DNA of 51,618 bases from the NCBI GenBank assembly GCA_022825665.1, contig JAJDWI010000003.1, forward strand, positions 1 to 51,618. Reading direction: 5' to 3'. A program made the translations under genes and the position numbers. Positions 1 to 8,427 of the stretch are shown here, one piece after another. The notes under the pieces were generated by a model that was not told the DNA's origin, made no database searches, and saw nothing but the letters and a program-made list of their open reading frames with translations. This DNA is from Candidatus Poribacteria bacterium. Lineage in GTDB: Bacteria > Poribacteria > WGA-4E > WGA-3G. How positions within the stretch are numbered: position 1 is the stretch's first letter; every line of letters starts with the position of its first letter.

Positions 1-239
1 GATGTAGAACGGCTAAAATGTTTTACTTGACAAAAAGCGTTTAGTCTGTTAGTATGTTCGTAGCAGTCGGCATTGGTTATAGTTGATGTTGTGGTAGACA
101 GCTAAGCAGTGAAACAACTATGTAAAAGCCTTGCGATTCAACACTGCTAAAGTTCTTTGTAACATCTATTGCACGTTCAGGGAAAGCAGCGTAATAGCTC
201 ATCCCGTCTAAATCACGTGTACTAATCGTTTTTAAGACC

Positions 240-381
240 TCCTTTGGAGGTGCAGTTGGGACATCAACTGTTGGAGTAGGCTTTGTAAGACTACTTTGTA
301 GCAAAGGTCATTGATCCCACGATTTCACAACTAATATAGGGATTGAAGAATCCCACTACTTTAGTTGTGGGAGTATGTCAA
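240..381 (+). mobile_element. Relic of an IS200/IS605-family right end with decayed tnpB tail
   Basis: At 351-372 a hairpin (TCCCAC, TTTAG-containing loop, GTGGGA) is followed by AGTATGTCAA ending at 381, the layout of a TnpB-type IS200/IS605 right end. On the plus strand just upstream, the frame through 255-318 reads AVGTSTVGVGFVRLL, resembling TnpB C-termini, and stops 30 bases before the hairpin. The frame is closed further upstream by TAATAG at about 190-200, so no intact transposase is present. A 75-aa minus-strand frame at 77-304 covers the same DNA; its middle looks protein-like but I recognise no family. Assignment rests on pattern memory and is moderate. Confidence 0.45.
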
Positions 382-420
382 ATAATAGTTTATGCTACGC
401 TACACCTACCAAATATTCAA

Positions 421-2667
421 CTATTTATCTAACTTACCCAAAATTGGAGTCTTTTGTTCTTTATCTTGAACTCCTAAAGCAGAATTTACTGCGGGAATTT
501 CAGGTTGTCCGTAAATCTCAATATAGTTGTCATAACTGTTGATGACTTTTTTAATGTGGAGTCGAGTTTCACGGATGGTGATTTTTTCAACGAATTCGTC
601 TATGTCCTTGATTTTTTTCGATTCCAACCACCGACTCATACGACCTGGACCACCATTATAAGCTCCAGAAACCAACATTGCATTACTCTCAAAAATTGAG
701 TTGAGATATCCAATATATTTTGTTCCCATTCGGATATTGATCTCTGGGATTTTGAGCATTGATGTGCGGAATCGACGGATATTGAGTTGTCTTGCAAGTT
801 CTCTACCTGTAGCAGGCATAATCTGCATCAGTCCAATTGCTCCTGCCCAACTTATTGCATCGGAACGGTATCTACTTTCCTCTAAAATCATTGCATAGAT
901 CAAAGCACTCTCTACATTATACTGTTTAGAATATTTCTCGACGTACTTTTCGTAATGTAGCGGGTAAAGGAGTTTACGGAGTCTGGCTAATTCGTCAGTT
1001 GATTTATTTGCAAATGATGGACTTAAAAGTGCTCTGTCTACTACTTCCCGTGCTTTGTCATACCTTTGCAGTTTTTCGTAGCATGTAACCAATGCATAAT
1101 AACATTCTTTAGCAGCTGTCGCGGTATTGTCTATGAAATGTGATAACAGATAGATACCATCCTCGTACAGCCTTAGTTTCAATATAGTTGATAAGTGTTC
1201 AGGACATGCTACATATTGTATTAGTTCTACATCAGGTACTGCTCTTGGTTCCAATTCGGAGGTAGTGATTCTAAGAATTGCCTTTGCTCTTGCACTATAA
1301 TACCAATAACGTGCCTTTGCTACTTCATTATATATTTCTTGTGCCAAATCAGGTTTATTTTGTCGTTCCCGGATTTTTGCCATCCAAAAATGTGCACCCA
1401 TTGCATATCGATTGCCTGGAAAGTTGTCCTTTAAGCCTTCAAAAGCCTTATAACTCTCTTCATAACGTTTTTCGTCAAATCTCTGCCAACCAATACGCCA
1501 CGCTGCCCAATCTGCGTATGGACTCCCAGGTTGAACATCTATCAATCGTGAATATGCCTTTAATGCTAATTCCGTTTTATCCCGTTTCTCCTGTATTTGT
1601 GCTATATCGTAAAGCGCGTTATCTACTAATTCACTCCACGGATATGTTTTCACAAAACTCTCAAGACGATTTACTGCAGTTGTTAGACTCCCTTTACTCC
1701 TATAGCATTGTGCAATCTGATAGTGTGCCCGAGTTAAGTATTCGGTTTTTGAACCGAGTGCTACAACAGCATTGTAATTTTTCGTAGCAGTATTGTACCA
1801 TTTTCTTCCTTGATTAGCGAGTCCCAGATGGTAAAGTGCTCTTCCTTTTAACCTTATATCTGAACTTTGCGTAAGAGGAGTAAATTCATTTACTGCTGAT
1901 TTCCAGTTTCCTCGGTAATAATGAACTAAACCGCAATTCAATCTGTCTTCCACAGTTAACTTAAGCGATTTATGATCACGAGCAAGCATTTTCAATTTCC
2001 CAACAGCATCATCAGCCACAGTATCCGATTGCTTATGACGAATCAGTTTTTGATGAATGTCAAATGCCTCTGTATAGTTTTCTAATCCTTCTTCACAACG
2101 AGCTAATCCGTATTTTGCTCCACGTGCGTAAGTCGGGTGGTCTGTTAAATCCACTAATATTGCTTTTGCTTGGGCATATTGTTTTAAATTAAGATGGAGT
2201 TCAGCCAAGTTCCATTTTGCTTCTGGTTGATAGACACTCGTAGAATAATCATTTACAAGTTGCGTATACCATTTTATTGATTTCGGAACATTTTTCATAT
2301 CTTCGTAAAGCTTAGCAAGACGAAATGCTGCGATATCCGCAAGTGGATAATCGTTTGTTATGACCCTAACATAATGTCCAACTGCTTTAGGACGATTCTT
2401 TAGTTTCTCATAGGCATTACCGAGTGCATGGTGAATCTCAAGTTTCTCCATGTTTGACATATCTGTGAGTAGCAAACTTTCTAATTTTGCTGCCGCCCGT
2501 TTATATTCACCATTATCTATGAGAGAAAATGCACTATCTCGAATTGGGTTTCGATCCTCCTCGGCAGAAATAGGCATACACATTACGCAGCAAAAACTAC
2601 CAAGAATAATTGAAACTATAAGGTAATTTAGTATCTTTGAAGTTGGCGTTTTAGAAAAAAGACGCAT
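421..2667 (-). CDS. slt: Soluble lytic murein transglycosylase with N-terminal TPR superhelix (Slt70-like)
   Basis: Predicted periplasmic enzyme that cleaves the MurNAc-GlcNAc bond of peptidoglycan, leaving 1,6-anhydro ends. The 748-residue protein starts with a hydrophobic signal segment (about residues 12-36, containing several Cys). A long run of TPR-like helical pairs follows (about 40-560), then a C-terminal SLT domain (about 585-720). The SLT hallmarks are visible: catalytic Glu597 in ILEESRY, GAIGLMQIMPATG about 20 residues later, and AYNGGPGRMSRW near the end. Length and order fit the Slt70 family, although the N-terminal part is read as TPR/bacterial-alpha-superhelix repeats. No clear Shine-Dalgarno precedes the ATG. 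It is monocistronic, with about 370 bases of gene-free DNA upstream. Confidence 0.9.
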   Translation of the reverse strand: MRLFSKTPTSKILNYLIVSIILGSFCCVMCMPISAEEDRNPIRDSAFSLIDNGEYKRAAAKLESLLLTDMSNMEKLEIHHALGNAYEKLKNRPKAVGHYVRVITNDYPLADIAAFRLAKLYEDMKNVPKSIKWYTQLVNDYSTSVYQPEAKWNLAELHLNLKQYAQAKAILVDLTDHPTYARGAKYGLARCEEGLENYTEAFDIHQKLIRHKQSDTVADDAVGKLKMLARDHKSLKLTVEDRLNCGLVHYYRGNWKSAVNEFTPLTQSSDIRLKGRALYHLGLANQGRKWYNTATKNYNAVVALGSKTEYLTRAHYQIAQCYRSKGSLTTAVNRLESFVKTYPWSELVDNALYDIAQIQEKRDKTELALKAYSRLIDVQPGSPYADWAAWRIGWQRFDEKRYEESYKAFEGLKDNFPGNRYAMGAHFWMAKIRERQNKPDLAQEIYNEVAKARYWYYSARAKAILRITTSELEPRAVPDVELIQYVACPEHLSTILKLRLYEDGIYLLSHFIDNTATAAKECYYALVTCYEKLQRYDKAREVVDRALLSPSFANKSTDELARLRKLLYPLHYEKYVEKYSKQYNVESALIYAMILEESRYRSDAISWAGAIGLMQIMPATGRELARQLNIRRFRTSMLKIPEINIRMGTKYIGYLNSIFESNAMLVSGAYNGGPGRMSRWLESKKIKDIDEFVEKITIRETRLHIKKVINSYDNYIEIYGQPEIPAVNSALGVQDKEQKTPILGKLDK

Positions 2668-3039
2668 TATTGTTTAAAAGCAAGAATAGATGTCGCTTTT
2701 ATCCTCCTGAGACGAAATCATATTATGTACAAATTACGTTGTAATTACTAATACGGTATTTAATATAAATAAAACATCGTTGATTTTCTTTTTCACTCAA
2801 AATAGTAATTATAACGTTAAATCATGCAGAATGACAACAAAATTTTGTGTTACAAGCATAATTCGGTAACAAGTTGCTCTAAAATATTGTTCAAAGTTTC
2901 CTTTGTAGAAGCATCTGCATGATGGGAAACATAAGGTATAGACGCCGTGTTGAAGTGGAGATGTTTATATAAAAATAAAACTTGGGATAAGTATCGGTTC
3001 CCAGACAGAATAGCTGCGTGATTGCTCATGCCAAAAACT
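2668..3039. other. Gene-free spacer between slt and the SMP-30-like gene
   Basis: AT-rich DNA holding the 5' region of slt and the 3' end of the lactonase gene. A short minus-strand frame (about 60 codons from an ATG at 3029) has no ribosome-binding site and no recognisable family. I see no terminator-like hairpin. Confidence 0.4.
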
Positions 3040-3882
3040 TTACACACCCCGGTACAACATCCAACTTCTACCTGCCGCGTTGACGCGAAACACCTCAATA
3101 TTCCCTCTATCTGCCATCGTGACATAACAAGTGCGTCCATCAGGACCACCGAATGCAACATTTGTGCAATTCTTGCCTGACAATTCTACTTCCAACAGTA
3201 CCTCACCATCTGGAGAGAGTTTTGCCACTGTCCCTTTGCCATGTCGAGTAACATAAAGATTACCTTCAACATCACATCGCATACCGTCCATTCCAAAATC
3301 TGGAAACTGAATGAGTAACTGCTTATTGCTTATTTCACCGTCTGGAGACAGTTCATATTTCCAGACATTTCTTTGTGATGATTCATTGACATATAGAACC
3401 TTCTCATCAGGACTTACCTCAATACCGTTAGTCGTTCCCATGTCCGCTTCCAATAGAGTTGTCTTACCATTTGTATCGACTCGCCAAAGTTGTCCAGTTG
3501 AAGCACCCCAATTTGGATCGCTTGCATAGAGAATATCGTTAGCACCAATAGCAAGGTCATTTGGTTGATTCATTTTCGGTTCATGAGCATGCACACTGAT
3601 CTCAAGTGTATCCATATCTACCTTCAGAACATTGTGATTCGTATAGTCTGCGATAAACATATATCCTTCGCTGTTGAACCGAATACCGTTGCCGATGCTT
3701 CCATTTGACAATTCGACAAAAACACTCGCTTCTCCCTCTGGTGTCACTTTTCCGATTGTATGTTGACGTTCAAAGTTGACTGCATATAGATTACCATCAG
3801 AATCACATGCAGGACCTTCTATACCAGATGTGAATCCGTTGACAGGTGTAAATTCTGAACTAATAAAAAGTTCTTCGTTCAT
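3040..3882 (-). CDS. SMP-30/gluconolactonase/LRE-family beta-propeller protein
   Basis: Probable cytoplasmic sugar-lactone hydrolase or related propeller enzyme of 280 residues. Repeated blade motifs are visible (DSDGNLYAVN, NSEGYMFIAD, GANDILYASD, SPDEKVLYVNE, DVEGNLYVT). The family's metal-site positions are recognisable: Glu22 in IEGP, Asn in QPNDLAIG, Asn in YVNESSQ and Asp in the DGMRCD strand. There is no signal peptide. AAGGAG lies 6 bases before the ATG. The substrate cannot be told from sequence; annotations such as gluconolactonase are generic for the family. No operon partner is evident. Confidence 0.82.
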   Translation of the reverse strand: MNEELFISSEFTPVNGFTSGIEGPACDSDGNLYAVNFERQHTIGKVTPEGEASVFVELSNGSIGNGIRFNSEGYMFIADYTNHNVLKVDMDTLEISVHAHEPKMNQPNDLAIGANDILYASDPNWGASTGQLWRVDTNGKTTLLEADMGTTNGIEVSPDEKVLYVNESSQRNVWKYELSPDGEISNKQLLIQFPDFGMDGMRCDVEGNLYVTRHGKGTVAKLSPDGEVLLEVELSGKNCTNVAFGGPDGRTCYVTMADRGNIEVFRVNAAGRSWMLYRGV

Positions 3883-4230
3883 ATTCTTCTCCTTAAAAAA
3901 CTATTTACTGTTGATGTTTTACAGATATATTATCACATTCCTGGATCATACAGACTCAATTTATACAAATCTGAATTATTAATGTGAATAATTTTCGACT
4001 TAATTACAGATTTTTTTTCACAATTTATTCATCACTTTTTCATACCAATTTACACTTTCATACACAAATTAAACCTATAATATGACACGTAGAAAATCGG
4101 ACATTCGTTAAGTAATTGCGTAGTTGATAAATTTTCAATGTACTAAAATATGTCTAAGTATATAATCTGGAAATTCATTACTACAACTTTTATTCTTATG
4201 ATTTATATATTCTATGGAGGAATTAAAATA
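3883..4230. promoter_or_regulatory. Divergent intergenic region between the SMP-30-like and PhoX-like genes
   Basis: Very AT-rich. It contains a TATAAT at 4076-4081 on the plus strand, but no -35 box at a good distance, so the promoter for the downstream gene is only a suggestion. GGAGG at 4216-4220 is the ribosome-binding site of the next gene. Confidence 0.35.
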
Positions 4231-6648
4231 GTGTATCAACAAATGAAGTTTTCAACATTCTTCTTAATTGTAGCAGTCACATTGCTTTCTGCCTTTAATG
4301 TTTCTGCACAGGTAATTCAAGGAGTCAGCAGTTCAGAAACACCATATATTGTACCAGTAGCACCGGGTGTACAAACATGGTCTATCTTAACAGTTGGCGA
4401 TGATGTAGGTGGTTACCGTTTGGTCGGGATACCGGATGGTACAGGTGCTTATAACAACGGTGACGGCACATTTACGTGGTTGGTTAACCACGAACTTCGT
4501 TCCACGCAAGGAGTGCCAAGAGCACATAGCACAACAGAAGGCGGTGCTTTTGTTTCAAAATGGATTGTAAATGGATTAACCGGGAATTCACAAACTATGT
4601 TGGAAGTACAATCTGGTGAAGACTTGATTCAACTCACTGCATTTTGGAATTCTGATACAAATACATACAATGAGCCTGCAAAAGGGGCAGTTTTTAATCG
4701 TTTCTGTTCCTCTGATTTACCTGCAATGGACGCATTTTACAACCATGAGACAGGAAATGGTTATGCAGGTAGAATCTATATGAATGGTGAAGAAACAAGT
4801 GAAGGACGCGCATTTGCCCATATTGTTGATGGAGCAAGTGCAGGAGTAACCTATGAGTTACCTTATTTTGGTAAATCTGCATGGGAAAATGTAGTCGTTC
4901 ATCCAAATACTGGTGACCAAACACTGGTAATCGGAATTGATGATTCATCACCAGGACAAATATATGTCTACATAGGAACAAAAACCGATGAAGGAAATGA
5001 TGCAGAGAAAGCAGGATTAGTGCATGGACAACTTTACGGTGTCGTGGTTGATGGTAATCCTGCGGAAGAACGTGAACCGGGAATACTAACAGGTACACGC
5101 TTCTCTCTCCACCATTTTGAAAATGTTGCAGCTATGAGTGGGGCAGAATTGGAGTCTGTAAGTGATGATGCGCAAGTAACTCGGTGGCTTCGTCCAGAAG
5201 ATGGTGTATGGGATCCAAATAATCATTCTGACTTCTACTTTGTAACCACAGACCGTTTTGATCAAACACAGGATGGTCTTGGGGATACTATCGGTCGTAG
5301 TCGTTTATATAGGTTGCGTTTCGACAATGTAATGAATCCACTTCAAGGTGGTATTGTGTATCAGATGTCTGATGGAACTATGGGTGTTATGTTTGACAAC
5401 ATGACAATGGATAACTATGGAAACATCCTAATTCAGGAAGATCCAGGTGGTTCTCCGAGAACCGCTAAAATTTGGCAGTATAGTACACGAAATAGCACAC
5501 TAAAAATCATCGCTGAACACGATCCTGCCCGATTCGGTAGCCTAAATTCGGATGCAGTAGAACCGTTTACAACAAACGAAGAGTCTTCAGGTATCATTGA
5601 TGCAACCGAAGTTCTTGGGGCAGGATGGTTTTTGCTTAATGTTCAAGCACATTATAGCCATGAGGACCCGGAACTTGTACAAGGTGGACAACTGGTAGCA
5701 CTTTTCAACCCGGATAGTGCAGCTGAAGGTGTAGTAGCAGAACATTCCGATTATGTATTTTTCAAGGAATTAAATGCAGGTCTAAATATGGTCAGTTTGC
5801 CATTGCAACCAGTTGTGCCTTATACTGCTCGTTCTTTAATGGATGAAATCGGGGCATCTGTCGTAATAAAATTAGATGAATCTTCAAATCACTTTGTCGG
5901 GTTCACTGCTATGAATGATGGTGACGGATTTGCAATTGAAGGTGGTAGCGGTTACATTGTTAATGTATCTGAGGCAAAAGTCGTATCGTTTGTTGGCGGC
6001 GCATGGCAAAACTCAGTACCTATCCATTCTGCACCTTCAGTTCTAAATTCAAAGGATGCATGGGCATTTATCCTTTCTGCTGATGTTTCTTCATTAGATA
6101 TTGGCAAAATAACTGTCCAAAATTCTCGTATAGGTGATGTTCAAACAATGACGGCGACTGACTCACATGGAAATATGCAAGCAGTTTGGGCTGATCTCAA
6201 CCGTCAATCTGTAGCCGCTGTGGGTGATGTATTGGAAATCCACGTTTTCAGTGATGTAGGACAGTTGGTCGGTGTCTTACATCATGAAGTTACACCGCAA
6301 GATATTAACAGGGCATTTACACACCTGAATTTGGATATAGAAACTATGAAACCAACACGTACCGCGTTGTTCACAAATTATCCAAATCCGTTCAATCCAG
6401 AAACATGGATGCCGTATCAGTTGGGTGAAGGCACAAACGTTGTATTCCGTATCTACAATTCGTCTGGACATTTAGTCAGAAATTTAGATCTCGGATTCAA
6501 AAACAGCGGTTTTTATCTCAACAGAGATAAAGCTGCATACTGGGATGGTCGCAACAATGCAGGTGAAAAAATGGCAAGTGGTGTATATTTCTATCAGCTT
6601 AATGCAGGAAAATATACTTCTACGCGAAGGCTTGTAATTGTGAAATAA
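4231..6648 (+). CDS. Secreted PhoX/DUF839-like protein with C-terminal FlgD-like sorting domain
   Basis: Large exported protein of 805 residues from the GTG at 4231, chosen because GGAGG lies 10 bases upstream. An open frame reaches back to 4150, and the next ATG is at 4243. The signal peptide is a hydrophobic run ending in SAFNVSAQ. Residues about 40-500 resemble the DUF839/PhoX propeller family: WLVNHELRS near the start, RPEDGVWDPNN and FYFVTTDRFDQ in the middle, with Asp/Glu-rich metal-type loops. A beta-rich linker follows. The last ~90 residues form a FlgD-like/T9SS-type tail with NYPNPFNPETWMPYQL at 716-731 and SGVYFYQL near the end. Phosphatase activity is plausible but unproven. A terminator follows at 6692. 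Confidence 0.72.
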   Translation: MYQQMKFSTFFLIVAVTLLSAFNVSAQVIQGVSSSETPYIVPVAPGVQTWSILTVGDDVGGYRLVGIPDGTGAYNNGDGTFTWLVNHELRSTQGVPRAHSTTEGGAFVSKWIVNGLTGNSQTMLEVQSGEDLIQLTAFWNSDTNTYNEPAKGAVFNRFCSSDLPAMDAFYNHETGNGYAGRIYMNGEETSEGRAFAHIVDGASAGVTYELPYFGKSAWENVVVHPNTGDQTLVIGIDDSSPGQIYVYIGTKTDEGNDAEKAGLVHGQLYGVVVDGNPAEEREPGILTGTRFSLHHFENVAAMSGAELESVSDDAQVTRWLRPEDGVWDPNNHSDFYFVTTDRFDQTQDGLGDTIGRSRLYRLRFDNVMNPLQGGIVYQMSDGTMGVMFDNMTMDNYGNILIQEDPGGSPRTAKIWQYSTRNSTLKIIAEHDPARFGSLNSDAVEPFTTNEESSGIIDATEVLGAGWFLLNVQAHYSHEDPELVQGGQLVALFNPDSAAEGVVAEHSDYVFFKELNAGLNMVSLPLQPVVPYTARSLMDEIGASVVIKLDESSNHFVGFTAMNDGDGFAIEGGSGYIVNVSEAKVVSFVGGAWQNSVPIHSAPSVLNSKDAWAFILSADVSSLDIGKITVQNSRIGDVQTMTATDSHGNMQAVWADLNRQSVAAVGDVLEIHVFSDVGQLVGVLHHEVTPQDINRAFTHLNLDIETMKPTRTALFTNYPNPFNPETWMPYQLGEGTNVVFRIYNSSGHLVRNLDLGFKNSGFYLNRDKAAYWDGRNNAGEKMASGVYFYQLNAGKYTSTRRLVIVK

Positions 6649-6691
6649 TTTACCTAACACAATTCTTAGCAATTTAACATGTATAGCAAAT

Positions 6692-6731
6692 ATAGTCTCC
6701 CAACCGCTTTAGGTTGAGAGACTATTTTATT
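6692..6731 (+). terminator. Rho-independent terminator of the PhoX-like gene
   Basis: The stem TAGTCTCCCAACC / GGTTGAGAGACTA has 13 positions with one mismatch and loop GCTTTA, and is followed by TTTTATT. It lies 44 bases after the stop codon at 6648. Confidence 0.75.
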
Positions 6732-6946
6732 ATTCTATATTCAAATGTAGCAGAAAATGGTATAATTACATAAACCGATACAGTTATAGTGAATTATAAC
6801 AATTGTAGGAACGATCTCCAAATCGCGACAGAATACTTTGACCTGAGATCGGAGTTCTCTCCTGTCAAATGCTAAACGCGCATTAGCGTTGATTCACAAG
6901 CAACTATATATAAAAATTATACTCTAAATTGGATAAAGGTGAATAA

Positions 6947-7717
6947 ATGTTAGGAGCAATTATCGGAGACATTGTTGGTTCCATCTATGAATGGGATCGG
7001 ATCAAAACCAAGGACTTTGAATTTTTCGGTCATGAATGTGAGTTTACAGATGATTCGGTATGCACTGTAGCAGTCGCAGACATTTTACTACATAACCTTC
7101 CTCCAGCAGAAACAATGCAGAAATGGTGTCTCAATTACCCAGGTAGAGGTTATGGTGGAATGTTTGGTAACTGGATTTATGAAAGCAGTCCTGAACCATA
7201 CAATAGTTTTGGCAACGGTGCAGCAATGCGTGTTTCACCCGCTGCCTTCCTGAACCGTGATGACTTGGATGCCGCTCTCGCTGCTGCCGATAAAGTAACG
7301 AAAATTACACACAATCATACAGAAGGCATGAAAGGGGCACGTGCAACAACACACGCTATTTGGCTGGCATTTCAAGGAGAAAATCCAACAGACATACGTA
7401 AAGTGATTTCAACAGAATATGATTATGACTTATCAATGTCAGTAGACGAAATTCGCCCCGACTATTCTTTTAACGAAACATGTCAACGCACTGTTCCGCA
7501 AGCAATTACATGTGCTTTGGAATCCGAAAGTTTTGAAGATGCCGTACGGAATGCTATCTCTCTTGGTGGTGATTCTGACACCCTCGGAGCAATTGCTGGT
7601 CCAATAGCAGAAGCAATGCACGGTATATCTAAGGAGTTTGTAGAAAGGACAATGAACGAATATCTTAATGATGCCACCGATATTTATGAGGTAGTTAAGG
7701 AAATGTATGACGATTGA
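6947..7717 (+). CDS. ADP-ribosylglycohydrolase family protein (DraG/ARH fold)
   Basis: A 256-residue all-helical hydrolase of the DraG/ARH family, which removes ADP-ribose from modified proteins or related substrates using two Mg ions. The metal-binding signatures are in place: GAIIGDIVGS at the N-terminus, FTDDSV (Thr34-Asp35-Asp36-Ser37), GNGAAMRVSP at about 89-98, and GGDSDT at 207-212 near the C-terminus. Length is typical. AAAGGTG precedes the ATG by about 6 bases. No dinitrogenase-reductase target gene is nearby, so the natural substrate is unknown. The region just upstream (6780-6900) carries AACGC/GCGTT inverted repeats of unclear role. Confidence 0.88.
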   Translation: MLGAIIGDIVGSIYEWDRIKTKDFEFFGHECEFTDDSVCTVAVADILLHNLPPAETMQKWCLNYPGRGYGGMFGNWIYESSPEPYNSFGNGAAMRVSPAAFLNRDDLDAALAAADKVTKITHNHTEGMKGARATTHAIWLAFQGENPTDIRKVISTEYDYDLSMSVDEIRPDYSFNETCQRTVPQAITCALESESFEDAVRNAISLGGDSDTLGAIAGPIAEAMHGISKEFVERTMNEYLNDATDIYEVVKEMYDD

Positions 7718-7800
7718 AGTTAGTTTAGAATTTAATTCATAGTAAAACCGGTATTCTTATACCATTTCTAAAATATAACATACCCTTTAAGAAATATCCG

Positions 7801-7913
7801 GTTCGTAGTCGCGCAATTAATTTCGCCCCTTACATTCCGTAGGGGCGAGGTCTCCTCGCCCGCATGCTCACACACAGTCCCGTAGGTCGGAGCGAGCAAA
7901 GCAACCGCCGACA
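7801..7913 (+). repeat. Composite intergenic repeat, copy A
   Basis: Begins GTTCGTAGTCGCGCAATT. Its centre has the perfect hairpin GGGCGAGG-TCT-CCTCGCCC, and it ends with CAGTCCCGTAGGTCGGAGCG and GAGCAAAGCAACC. The same order of blocks recurs at 11671-11817 and 51332-51449. Confidence 0.8.
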
Positions 7914-7941
7914 ACAAGCAATTCAGGCAGGTAAGAATCAC

Positions 7942-7993
7942 TAAATTGACGCTTATGGTTCGGTATCCTAACCGAACCATAGGTGTCAATTTA
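7942..7993 (+). repeat. Long palindromic repeat of the GGTTCGG family, full-length copy
   Basis: A 52-base near-perfect inverted repeat with arms TAAATTGACGCTTATGGTTCGG and the complement of TAAATTGACACCTATGGTTCGG (2 differences in 22). The core TATCCTAACCGAACC also occurs at 8228-8298, 11945-11987 and 51284-51320. Confidence 0.75.
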
Positions 7994-8040
7994 AGAACAT
8001 GTCTCTTGTGGTAGTTCCTTATCCGACCAATTTTAGACGA

Positions 8041-8204
8041 TACACCTTTCGCACCTTTGGTGCTTGGGTTTTTGCTGTATTATGTTCTACACACCTTCCG
8101 CACCGCTGGTGCTAAAATATACCTTGCTAAAGCCTCGGAGAGGCGAAAGGTGTATAGTAACGTTAATCCTGCTAACAGCAAGCCCCAGCGGGGCGAAAGG
8201 TGTA
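8041..8204. repeat. Cluster of four CCAGCGG/CGAAAGGTGTA hairpin repeats
   Basis: Four copies of a 23-25 base unit lie here: two on the minus strand (8041-8064 and 8091-8113) and two on the plus strand (8131-8155 and 8181-8204). Each unit is a short hairpin followed by CGAAAGGTGTA or a close variant. Stem sequences differ between copies (GCCTC/GAGGC, GCCCC/GGGGC, GCACC/GGTGC) but remain paired. Confidence 0.8.
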
Positions 8205-8227
8205 TTAGATGCCCTAACGTTACACAC

Positions 8228-8298
8228 TAAATTGACGCTAATGGTTCGGTATCCTAACCGAACCTGTGTAAATAGTGCGGTTAGGATACCGAACCTAC
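8228..8298. repeat. Two GGTTCGG-family palindromes in head-to-head arrangement
   Basis: AAATTGACGCTAATGG plus GGTTCGGTATCCTAACCGAACC is followed 14 bases later by GCGGTTAGGATACCGAACCTACC. Same family as 7942-7993. Confidence 0.65.
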
Positions 8299-8366
8299 CA
8301 GGGAGTGTGCTCTTATTTATAGGTCTCACTATAATATTCAATTGTTAATTTCTCGTTGCAAAAAAT

Positions 8367-8416
8367 AAAAACTGCTCCAATCAATACAATACATGACTGG
8401 AGCAGTTTTGTTTTTT
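8367..8416 (-). terminator. Terminator downstream of the first LamG gene
   Basis: AAAACTGCTCCA (8368-8379) and TGGAGCAGTTTT (8398-8409) form a perfect 12-bp stem. The flanks are T/A rich on both sides, so it could act in both directions. It lies 12 bases beyond the stop codon of the minus-strand gene that ends at 8428. Confidence 0.7.
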
Positions 8417-8427
8417 AAGTTATCAAC

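Noticed and set aside
77-304. 75-codon minus-strand frame
   Set aside because: Overlaps the IS-like relic, has no ribosome-binding site and no recognised family; the protein-like middle is noted but not enough for a gene call.
2850-3161. 103-codon minus-strand frame overlapping the lactonase 3' end
   Set aside because: Its first half is an out-of-frame shadow of the lactonase gene, and the rest lacks a ribosome-binding site and a family.
8041-8298. Possible CRISPR array
   Set aside because: Repeats are short hairpins on both strands with irregular spacing and no constant-length spacers; no cas genes nearby.
7768-8348. Several 70-95 codon frames in the repeat island
   Set aside because: They are translations of palindromic repeats; the same peptides (for example VRLGYRTISVNLV) recur only because the repeat recurs.
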